A DNA stretch of 5,789 nucleotides from an uncultured Porphyromonas sp. (GTDB lineage: Bacteria; Bacteroidota; Bacteroidia; Bacteroidales; Porphyromonadaceae), in assembly GCA_927910985.1 (NCBI GenBank), contig CAKMOP010000101.1:1-5789 (forward strand). Direction: 5' to 3'. Below the pieces are notes generated by a model that saw only the letters and a program-made list of their open reading frames with translations, searched no databases and was not told the origin of the DNA. This document shows, piece after piece, positions 1 through 5,789 of the stretch; position 1 is the first letter of the stretch; the number at the start of each line of letters is the position of its first letter. The position numbers and the translations under genes were made by a program.

Positions 1-1846
1 TGATCTCGAGAGAGGAAGAGACCGAGGGTAGCGAGATCGGGAGAAGGGCTCCGAGGATACGTCCCCAGCGAGGTTCTTCGGGAAGGAAGGGCGAGAGACG
101 CGTAGGAAGGAGCGGAAGGTCACAGAGCTTGCTCACTAAGAGACGCGAAGGCGTGTGGCGCAGGGCTTCGGTGATGTCATCCAGCTCTTTGCTCAGCGTA
201 GCGAGCTTCCTTTGCTCTGCTCCGCGCGTCCAGATGCTCCATATACGCCCTGCGAAGAGTGGTCCTTGCAGGAGTGTATCCGTATGCTTGAGGGCTTGGG
301 TTACGGCAAGAGCACCGGCCTTGTAGTCGGCTTCTTCGATGACGAGCTCCTGGTATTCTACCTTGCGTACCCCACGGAAGCCGAAGAGCTTGCGGAAGAA
401 GATGACGTAGACCTCTACATTGAGTGCCGAGGAGTCTTGGTTGGCTTTGTAGGCTAAGAAGATGCCGACAGGGAAGAGGACGATATTACTTAGCCACATC
501 CCGAGCCAGATGGGGATGGACTCATTGCGTAGCATATTCGTCCCGAAGGAGTCGATGATGAAGTAGACGACAAAGAAGAAGATGGAGATAATGATCGGCA
601 TCCCGATACCTCCACGCCGTACTATTGCCCCTAAGCTGGAGCCGATGAGGGCGAAGATAAGGCACGAGACAGGGAAGGTGAACTTACGGTGCCACTCCTG
701 GTGGAGGGTGCGGAACTGGTAGAACTGCGCGTCATCTGTATCGATATAGAGCGAGGCTTCTTCCTTGACTCGATCGGCTTTGTCGCGAGCCATAGAGATA
801 GCTTGCAGGCTGTCCTGTGGTGTGAAGGTAAGGCTTGCGTCCTCCGCTTTGCTGTGTCGGGTCTGCTGCTCGAGGTGTGCAAGACGCACTTGCTCTTGAG
901 CTCTCGTTGCCGAGTCTTGGTAGGCGTAGGAGCTCGTGCCGTAGTGGCTCTCCATAAGGCTTGCTCCGACGACCTGCGCATAGCTCAGGCGTGTGCTGTC
1001 GAGAATCGGACGGATGGAGTCAATAGATCGCTGGAGCTGGTGGAGGTTTTTGCCTACATACATTGAGTTAAGCTCTCCCTCATCCTGCATCTTGATATTG
1101 GCATCGAAGGGGATGAAGGTCTCACTGTAATCAAAGTGAGGAAGCATATAGGGTACAGGCTCCGTAGAGGTATTGTAGCTCTGCGTCTGGATATTCTCGA
1201 AGCTCTGTCCTTGGTAGAGCTTGAGTACGAGGAACTTCTTGCTCTTGTCCATCACCAGACGCCCTGAGTCAGCGCGGATGATGCGTGGATTGAGGTACCC
1301 GCGACTCATATCATACACCATCATACGGTGCATCAGTCCCGTACCAGCATCACGATCCTTGGCGTAGAGGCTGTATCCAGGGATACCGGTATAGAATACC
1401 CCCGGGGTGATTTCCATCTCGGGGGCAGCGTATTTGGCCGTGATGACCAGCGTCCACATACGGACTTGGGCGCGTATCATCAGGTCGTTTTGGAAGTAGA
1501 AGAGTCCGCAGGCCATCGCCAAGACCAGGAGCATGATGGGGCGGATGATGCGGTAGAGGCGTATCCCTGAGGCCTTAAGAGCCAAGAGCTCCAGACGCTC
1601 CCCGAGGTTGCCTAAGGTCATCAACGATGCCAGCAAGATACCCAGAGGGAGCGACATCGGGATGAAGGAGAGTGCTGCGTAGAAGATGATCTTTAGGAGC
1701 ATAAAGCCACTTAAGCCCTTACCCACCAGCTCATCAATGTAGCGCCACAGGAACTGCATCACCACGATGAACCAGCACACAGCAAAGCTCATCACGAAGA
1801 GCGGGATGAATGTCCGAAGGATATACTTATCTACGATTTTGAACAC
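1..1846 (-). CDS. LptF/LptG (YjgP/YjgQ) family LPS export permease, 3' end beyond the window
   Basis: One frame stays open for 615 codons and runs off the left edge. Known role of the family: LptF and LptG are the inner-membrane subunits that, with the ATPase LptB, extract lipopolysaccharide and pass it to the periplasmic bridge. Visible layout: TM1 about residues 12-34, TM2 50-75, a coupling-helix segment at 81-95 (LGERLELLALKASGI, like the E/L-x-A-x-G-I motif of LptF/G), TM3 102-118, a large periplasmic part about 120-388, TM4 391-410, TM5 417-434, TM6 446-466, then a cytoplasmic tail of at least 149 residues. E. coli LptF and LptG are only about 360 residues; the extra length is a charged helical insert (about 255-375) and the tail. 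GTG at 1846 is chosen because it gives MFKIVDKYIL just before TM1; no ATG exists upstream in frame, and the in-frame GTG at 1873 overlaps the promoter. LptF versus LptG cannot be decided here. Confidence 0.9.
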   Translation of the reverse strand, partial: MFKIVDKYILRTFIPLFVMSFAVCWFIVVMQFLWRYIDELVGKGLSGFMLLKIIFYAALSFIPMSLPLGILLASLMTLGNLGERLELLALKASGIRLYRIIRPIMLLVLAMACGLFYFQNDLMIRAQVRMWTLVITAKYAAPEMEITPGVFYTGIPGYSLYAKDRDAGTGLMHRMMVYDMSRGYLNPRIIRADSGRLVMDKSKKFLVLKLYQGQSFENIQTQSYNTSTEPVPYMLPHFDYSETFIPFDANIKMQDEGELNSMYVGKNLHQLQRSIDSIRPILDSTRLSYAQVVGASLMESHYGTSSYAYQDSATRAQEQVRLAHLEQQTRHSKAEDASLTFTPQDSLQAISMARDKADRVKEEASLYIDTDDAQFYQFRTLHQEWHRKFTFPVSCLIFALIGSSLGAIVRRGGIGMPIIISIFFFVVYFIIDSFGTNMLRNESIPIWLGMWLSNIVLFPVGIFLAYKANQDSSALNVEVYVIFFRKLFGFRGVRKVEYQELVIEEADYKAGALAVTQALKHTDTLLQGPLFAGRIWSIWTRGAEQRKLATLSKELDDITEALRHTPSRLLVSKLCDLPLLPTRLSPFLPEEPRWGRILGALLPISLPSVSSSLEI

Positions 1847-1851
1847 GTCTA

Positions 1852-1905
1852 CTATCGCCAATTTATTAGTCACAAAGATACACTTTTTAGGGCGATAGCT
1901 TTGTG
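1852..1905. repeat. Two interleaved inverted repeats in the leader/promoter of the permease gene
   Basis: Plus-strand CTATCGCC at 1852-1859 is the exact reverse complement of GGCGATAG at 1891-1898. CACAAAG at 1871-1877 is the exact reverse complement of CTTTGTG at 1899-1905. The arms are in the order A-B-A'-B', with A and B directly adjacent, so in RNA the two stems would compete or form a knotted structure. The downstream arm ends five bases before the GTG start. This could be an operator around the promoter or a structured leader in a longer transcript; part of the second repeat is shared with -7-like TTTGTG motifs on both strands. Confidence 0.45.
1873..1880 (-). promoter_or_regulatory. 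Bacteroidota-type -7 promoter element for the LptF/LptG-family gene
   Basis: Read on the minus strand this is TATCTTTG, an exact match to the Bacteroidota housekeeping -7 consensus TAnnTTTG. It lies 26 bases before the GTG start, so a transcript starting a few bases downstream would have a leader of roughly 20 bases. No clear TTTG-like -33 element is seen about 20 bases further upstream, which lowers confidence. The element sits at the centre of an inverted repeat (1852-1859 and 1891-1898), which could mean an operator. Confidence 0.5.
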
Positions 1906-1941
1906 TCCGTAGCTCGGGAAAGGTTGATGCTTTTGCGATAA

Positions 1942-1990
1942 ATGAGACTTCCCCCTACCACCCAAGCGGGTGGCAGGGGGAAGTCTTATC
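1942..1990 (-). terminator. Strong hairpin, probable transcription terminator of the susCD transcript
   Basis: A long near-perfect inverted repeat: CCACCC (1958-1963) pairs with GGGTGG (1968-1973) around an AAGC loop, one A/C mismatch follows, then a further run of at least eleven pairs joins 1946-1956 to 1975-1985, with weaker A/T and G-T pairs extending to 1942-1990. It lies 46 bases after the restored susD stop and before the permease promoter, where a terminator is expected. The U-tract after the stem is weak in both directions (TTTAT on the minus strand), so it could act in both orientations or mainly protect the 3' end of the mRNA. Confidence 0.65.
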
Positions 1991-2008
1991 CTGTAGTTCG
2001 GTTAGATG

Positions 2009-2026
2009 GATGGGAAGTGTCCCATC
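2009..2026 (-). other. Small perfect hairpin just after the susD stop
   Basis: GATGGGA (2009-2015) pairs perfectly with TCCCATC (2020-2026) around a four-base loop. It begins nine bases after the restored susD stop codon and precedes the larger hairpin at 1942-1990. There is no U-tract, so it is unlikely to terminate by itself; it may stabilise the message or be chance. Confidence 0.35.
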
Positions 2027-2035
2027 GTCACACCA

Positions 2036-2101
2036 TTAATAACCAGTGTTCTGCTGACTTCTCAGCGTAGGATTAGCATTGAGCTCGCTTTCGGGGATGG
2101 G
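2036..2101 (-). pseudogene. Out-of-frame conserved C-terminal tail of the SusD/RagB protein
   Basis: Beginning at the GGG run at 2099-2101 (CCC on the coding strand), the alternate frame encodes a 21-residue tail that starts PIPESELNANP and ends QQNTGY before a TAA at 2036-2038. This closely follows the usual SusD ending (PIPxxELxxNPxLxQNPGY), while the frame actually joined to susD gives an unrelated SPKASS ending and stops at 2062. One extra C in the CCC run restores the family tail exactly. Confidence 0.85.
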
Positions 2102-3549
2102 CAAATCACACGGTAGTACGTGTGGTCGAAGGATCGACTCTCTGGGAGGAGCGCTCCGTGCCATCCAGCTTTACCCTTGTAGAAACGCTCACATCTCAAG
2201 TCATTACGCATCAGGTCATAGAAGCGGTGACCTTCGCCGACGAGCTCCTTGGCGCGTTCCTTGAGGATGCGTTCCAGCGTGAGATCGCTCTCGGCGACAC
2301 TCTTCGTCGGGTTAGCGCGCTTGACGATGACGTTGAGGTACTTGAGTGCTGTCTGCTTATCGCCGAGCTTGAAGGCTGCTTCAGCGGCATTGAGGTAGAC
2401 TTCAGCTAAGCGAATGACAGGAATATCGTTGGTACGCATATCCTTGAGGGCTGCCTTACCTGGATATTTGCCGATGAACATCTTCATATCAGGATTGGCG
2501 TCGGGGAGGTTTTTGACGACCTCTTCAGCTCTACTGCCTTTGCTTTCCCAGAGGACATTCCAGCGAATATCATCAGGGTCTTCCATCATCTCATCGTAGA
2601 ACTTCTTCGTGATGAAAGCGTTGAAGTAACCATCGACGTTGAGCACGTAGGCCAGTCCTTCACGGTCAGCCCAGTCCTTGGAGTCAAAATTCACTATGGA
2701 GAAGATCATCTCCTTGGAGCTTGACTCACTCCAAATCTGTTCATAAGCATCTGGGTCGGTAGCCAGCTCATAGAGTCCTGCATCGATGACCTCCTTACTC
2801 AGCTTCAGAGCCTGAGTATTGCCTTCGGTGTCTCCTCTATAGAGGTATACGCGCGCAAGGAGAGCCTTTGCAGCTGACTGACTCATATAGCCATAGCTCG
2901 TAGCATCGAGGGAATTGCTGGCGATGGCATCGGTCAGGTCTTTGATGATGAAGTCATAGCATTCTTTGAGGGTGCTGCGCCCAGGCTTAGCTTCATTGTC
3001 TGATATGCCTGTGACAATAGGTATCCCTGGTAAGCTCCCATTGTTGGAGAAGGGGTAAGGCACGGCATAGACACGACAGAGGTCAAAGTTGCAGAGAGCG
3101 CGTACTGCTCGTGCATGGGCTCTGGCTTGTGCAATTTCCTTCTGCTGCTCAGCTGTTGCATTCTTCTGGAGATTGTCGCACATCTGAAGGAGTCGGTTCG
3201 CACGGCGGATGATACTATAGACTTCGTACCAAGGTCCAGTGACGTCGCTACGGGTATAGTCCATCTTATAGTAGTCGTTCCCGCGCGAACCTACCGTAGG
3301 ACACTGCATGTCATCTCCTCGTACATCTCCCATGATGAGGAAGGACTGGGCATAGTATTCGCTATTGGAGACTCCACCTTGTAGTCCGTCATAGAGTCCG
3401 CCTATAGATGGCTGTAGCAGGCTGGGCTCTTTGAGGACTCTCTTTGTACTGACAGAGTTAGAGGGCTCGACATCGAAGTATCCCTTGCACGATGAAGAGC
3501 TGGCCACGAGGCCGAGGGTGGCCATAAGGCCTATGATAATCCTTTTCAT
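2062..3549 (-). CDS. SusD/RagB family nutrient-uptake outer-membrane lipoprotein, frameshifted at the extreme C-terminus
   Basis: 495 codons as read. Known role: SusD-like lipoproteins sit on the cell surface, bind glycan or peptide ligands and close as a lid over a SusC barrel. Visible features: a lipoprotein signal peptide (MKRIIIGLMATLGLVASSSS) with the lipidated Cys at 21; SusD N-terminal segment with GPWYEVYSIIRRANRLL at about 105-121; the helix RAHARAVRALCNFDLCRVYA at about 143-162 and PYPF at 165-168; a TPR-like helix at about 224-237; IPVIRLAEVYLNAAEAAFKLG at about 376-396; and the ERAKELVGEGHRFYDLMR segment at about 431-448. ATG at 3549 is chosen because it gives the signal peptide directly and lies 32 bases after the susC stop; an ATG just upstream meets a stop after one codon. 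From residue about 484 the frame is wrong: the conserved tail lies in another frame, ending at 2036. Repaired length would be 504 residues. The ligand is unknown. Confidence 0.93.
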   Translation of the reverse strand: MKRIIIGLMATLGLVASSSSCKGYFDVEPSNSVSTKRVLKEPSLLQPSIGGLYDGLQGGVSNSEYYAQSFLIMGDVRGDDMQCPTVGSRGNDYYKMDYTRSDVTGPWYEVYSIIRRANRLLQMCDNLQKNATAEQQKEIAQARAHARAVRALCNFDLCRVYAVPYPFSNNGSLPGIPIVTGISDNEAKPGRSTLKECYDFIIKDLTDAIASNSLDATSYGYMSQSAAKALLARVYLYRGDTEGNTQALKLSKEVIDAGLYELATDPDAYEQIWSESSSKEMIFSIVNFDSKDWADREGLAYVLNVDGYFNAFITKKFYDEMMEDPDDIRWNVLWESKGSRAEEVVKNLPDANPDMKMFIGKYPGKAALKDMRTNDIPVIRLAEVYLNAAEAAFKLGDKQTALKYLNVIVKRANPTKSVAESDLTLERILKERAKELVGEGHRFYDLMRNDLRCERFYKGKAGWHGALLPESRSFDHTYYRVICPSPKASSMLILR

Positions 3550-3581
3550 AAGGCTAAATCATTTGTGTGGTTAGCGATACA

Positions 3582-3955
3582 CTATATACCTACCTGCAGA
3601 CCGAAGGTGATGGTACGCAGGGGAGGGGTGCCATAGGCAACGAACCCGCGTTGTTCTGGGTCGACGACGAGCAGCTTATCCTTCCACGTGAGGAGGTTGT
3701 TGCCCGAAGCGTAGATACGGAGAGTGTTGATACCGGCCTTCTTCGTCCAGCTCTTGGGAGCGGTGAAGCCGATCGTGAAGTTCTTCAGACGCAGATGGTC
3801 TGTGGGACGCAGGAAGCGGGTAGAATAGGTATAGGTATTCGTTGGCTCGAAGGAGGGAAGCTCTGCCTTATCTCCGACTTTCTTCCAGATCTTGTTGATG
3901 TCGTAGTATGAGGGGATCGCCAAGTTGAGCACTTCTTCGTTACCGTCCTGTAGAG
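3582..3955 (-). pseudogene. Out-of-frame 3' end of the SusC/RagA transporter (last barrel strands)
   Basis: This frame carries the last 123 codons of the transporter, starting LQDGNEEVLNLAIPSYY, and ends FGLQVGI with a TAG at 3582-3584, a hydrophobic and glycine-rich final strand as expected for an outer-membrane barrel. It contains the family's late signature DHLRLKNFTIGFTAPKSW followed by LRIYASGNNLLTW. The first internal ATG is at 3932, but it lies in mid-barrel and has no signal peptide, so this is not an independent gene. It is separated from the upstream reading frame by a single-base shift at about 3953-3957. It ends 32 bases before the susD start, the usual tight susC-susD arrangement. 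Confidence 0.88.
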
Positions 3956-5789
3956 AGCGATAGCGTTATCGTAGAGGTACCCACCAAGGGAGTAGCTGAG
4001 GGTGAAGTTGATGTCTACAGGCCCCCAGTTGATGTTGTTGATGAGACCACCTGTGAGGACTGGGTCGAAGGGCTTGTCGTCGATGCGACGGCGTTCGGCC
4101 TGTGAGCCATCGGTAACTAAACTGCGGTCATACTTCCCATCCTTTAATGTATTGGAATAGTATTGTGCCTTACCCGTCTTAGGATCTACCCCAGCGTATT
4201 CGGCGAGGTAGTAAGCATTGTAGGGGTGTCCCACTTCGTGTACCCAAGTACCTTCGACAAGAGTATTCTGTACGCCGTCAAAGCGAAGCAGGGTGTTCTT
4301 GTTATGCCCGAGGGATAGGGTGGTGCTCCAAGAGAAGTTGTTGAGCGAAAGATTGGTGGAGCGCAGCTCGAGCTCAAAGCCCGTATTGCGCATACTCCCT
4401 ACGTTCTGCAGTTCACTTCCGAAACCAGTCGTTCCCGAGATGTTCTTATCTAAGAGTAGGTCGGTCGTCAGACGGTTATAGTAGTCGAAGGTGACTCCGA
4501 GGTGGTTGAAGAGACGGAAGTCCAGCCCGAGGTTGAAGGCTTTGTTCTTTTCCCAAGAGAGGTTGGGCGAACCAAGAGCACTCTCTGCTGTCCCCGTGCG
4601 ACCGTTGTAGTTATAGCCGAAGCTATAGAGGGAGAGGTGGTCGTAGTAGTTGTAGGGAAGGGTACCATTCGCCCCATAAGAGAGACGCAGACGCGTATCG
4701 GAGAGGACGGGCTCAAGTCCCTTCATAAAGTTTTCCTTGCCGATGTTCCAAGATCCCGAGAGTGCCCAGAAGAGTCCCCAGCGGTGAGCTGGCGCGAGGC
4801 GAGAAGATCCGTCCCAGCGAGCTGAAGCACCGAGGATATAGCGGTCGTCATAGGAGTAGTCTCCCTTCAACAGGAAGGAGAGCATACGAGTCTTATCGAC
4901 AGAGGTGCTACCACTGGAGTTCCCCGCATTGCTTATTTCGTACTTGAGGTAGGTGGGGAAGTCTGTACCCCAGAGGTAGATATTCATCTGGTCGAAGGAC
5001 TCAGACTCGAAGCTTGCAACGCCTGAGAGCTGATGCTTGCCGAATTCGTGGTTCGCATAAAGCTGAGACTGTGTCGTCAGCGTTGCACGTTCGAGGTTGG
5101 AGCGCTGGAAAACCCCATTGGATGATTCTCCGTCACCTTGACGAGGGTCCCACCATACACCTTCTTGAGAGGTGCTATAGTCGTAGCTGATATTCTCGCG
5201 GAGCTGTAGCCAAGGGAAGAGTGTTAGGCTTGCTTCGATGGAAGGAGCAAGGCGTACGAGCTGTGTCTCGGAGAAGTTCTGTGTGGTGGCAAAGAGGGGG
5301 TTGTTGTTATTGTTCCCAGAGAAGGAGCGTCTATAAGAGCCGTCTTTCTCAAAGGGATAGTTGGAGGGCGTTAGCGTAGCGGAGACCCCATAAATGGGGT
5401 TGGCAAAGGCACTCCCTTCACTGCTGGTGTGTTGCTTGGTTTTAGCGAAGAGCATACGCGCCTTGAGCTGGAGACGTCGGTCGGTATGGCTGACATTGAA
5501 GCTCCCCGTCAGGCGGTTGAAGTCAGAGGCCAGAGAAATACCCTTTTGATCAGCGTAGGAGACGGAGGTATAGAACTTGGTCTTTTCTCCACCACCCGAG
5601 ACGCTGAACTCATAGTTCTGCGAGGCACCGCGACGCAGAAGTACCTTACGCCAGTCGGTGTAGCCCGACCAAGGCTTAGCGATTGCTGCGCCGATGGTCT
5701 TCTCTACCTGCGCTTGTACTTCAGCTGGAGTGGCATAGAGGAGCTTGTTCGTTTCGGTGTCGCGTAGCTCACTGTAGTACTTCGTGTAG
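3785..5789 (-). CDS. SusC/RagA family TonB-linked outer-membrane transporter, 5' end missing and frameshifted near the 3' end
   Basis: The frame is open from the right edge (first full codon at 5788), well upstream of the ATG at 5455, so that ATG is internal. Known role: 22-strand outer-membrane barrel that imports a ligand captured by its SusD partner, powered by TonB/ExbBD. Visible family hallmarks, in order: NYEFSVSGGGEKTKFYTSVS then YADQKGI (about residues 58-84 of the visible part), NISYDYS and a GDGES loop, DDRYILGASARWDGSSR with RWGLFWALSGSWNI, LRLSYGANGT, LSWEKNKAFNLGLDFRLF, NVGSMRNTGFELELR, YAGVDPKTGKAQYY and NFTLSYSLGGYLYDNA. After GCT-CTC at 3958-3953 the frame is lost: 55 unrelated residues follow to a stop at 3785, while the true barrel end continues in another frame to 3582. 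Repaired, the visible part is 735 residues; members usually have about 1000-1100, so signal peptide, carboxypeptidase-like and plug domains lie outside the window. Confidence 0.92.
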   Translation of the reverse strand, partial: YTKYYSELRDTETNKLLYATPAEVQAQVEKTIGAAIAKPWSGYTDWRKVLLRRGASQNYEFSVSGGGEKTKFYTSVSYADQKGISLASDFNRLTGSFNVSHTDRRLQLKARMLFAKTKQHTSSEGSAFANPIYGVSATLTPSNYPFEKDGSYRRSFSGNNNNNPLFATTQNFSETQLVRLAPSIEASLTLFPWLQLRENISYDYSTSQEGVWWDPRQGDGESSNGVFQRSNLERATLTTQSQLYANHEFGKHQLSGVASFESESFDQMNIYLWGTDFPTYLKYEISNAGNSSGSTSVDKTRMLSFLLKGDYSYDDRYILGASARWDGSSRLAPAHRWGLFWALSGSWNIGKENFMKGLEPVLSDTRLRLSYGANGTLPYNYYDHLSLYSFGYNYNGRTGTAESALGSPNLSWEKNKAFNLGLDFRLFNHLGVTFDYYNRLTTDLLLDKNISGTTGFGSELQNVGSMRNTGFELELRSTNLSLNNFSWSTTLSLGHNKNTLLRFDGVQNTLVEGTWVHEVGHPYNAYYLAEYAGVDPKTGKAQYYSNTLKDGKYDRSLVTDGSQAERRRIDDKPFDPVLTGGLINNINWGPVDINFTLSYSLGGYLYDNAIALYRTVTKKCSTWRSPHTTTSTRSGRKSEIRQSFPPSSQRIPIPILPASCVPQTICV

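Noticed and set aside
155..457. Open plus-strand frame of 100 codons with an ATG
   Set aside because: It is wholly antisense to the permease frame, which shows clear membrane segments and family motifs. The frame exists because of the codon pattern of the real gene, and its product resembles nothing I recognise.
631..981. Minus-strand frame of 116 codons inside the permease region
   Set aside because: It lies in a different frame of the same strand as the permease. Its Ser/Arg/Thr-rich composition is typical of an out-of-frame reading, and the permease frame is continuous through it.
689..1066. Plus-strand frame of 125 codons
   Set aside because: Antisense to the periplasmic domain of the permease, with no recognisable domain, promoter or ribosome site of its own.
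3947..3958. Programmed ribosomal frameshifting in susC
   Set aside because: The site has no slippery heptamer of the X-XXY-YYZ type and no strong hairpin was noticed just downstream; such frameshifting is not known for SusC proteins.
4502..4825. Plus-strand frame of 107 codons with a Val/Glu-rich stretch
   Set aside because: Antisense to well-conserved SusC barrel motifs; the composition is the mirror of Tyr/Asn-rich codons in the barrel.
5300..5320. GTTGTTGTTATTGTT triplet repeat as a microsatellite or phase-variation tract
   Set aside because: It encodes a run of asparagines in a loop of the barrel, and triplet changes would not shift the frame; Asn-rich loops are common in these proteins.
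5453..5455. ATG at 5455 as the start of the transporter gene
   Set aside because: The frame is open to the window edge and upstream codons encode conserved SusC barrel sequence, so this methionine is internal.
5429..5767. Plus-strand frame of 112 codons at the right edge
   Set aside because: The minus strand here reads through as SusC sequence (NYEFSVSGGGEKTKFY and YADQKGI), so this is a shadow frame.

Overview
The window comes from a member of the Bacteroidota, most likely Porphyromonas or a close relative. The evidence is a SusC/RagA-SusD/RagB outer-membrane pair, a long-form LptF/LptG permease, a TAnnTTTG-type -7 promoter element and no clear Shine-Dalgarno sequences. The genus is an inference from the protein families and a GC content that looks to be near 50%. 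All genes lie on the minus strand, so biological order runs from high to low coordinates.

From 5789 down to 3582 is the 3' two thirds of a SusC/RagA-like TonB-dependent transporter. Its N-terminus (signal peptide, carboxypeptidase-regulatory-like domain, plug) lies outside the window. The reading frame breaks once near 3953-3957; the last 123 codons of the barrel are intact but out of frame. After a 32-base gap comes the SusD/RagB-like lipoprotein (3549 to 2062), whose frame also breaks near 2099-2101, so the conserved C-terminal tail is read out of frame. Both lesions are repaired by adding a single C on the coding strand. Together the pair would form a surface nutrient-uptake complex: SusD binds ligand as a lid over the SusC barrel, and TonB powers import. 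The substrate cannot be told, because no degradative enzyme or sensor gene is in view.

Between 2035 and 1847 is a 189-base intergenic region. It holds a small hairpin just after the susD stop, a strong hairpin that probably terminates the susCD transcript, and a promoter region with two interleaved inverted repeats immediately before the next gene.

From 1846 to the left edge is one uninterrupted 615-codon frame, open at its 3' end, encoding a LptF/LptG-family inner-membrane permease of the lipopolysaccharide export machine. It starts with GTG. No RNA genes, insertion sequences or CRISPR arrays were seen. I found no convincing new system; the points most worth a second look are the two frameshifts and the interleaved repeats before the permease gene.
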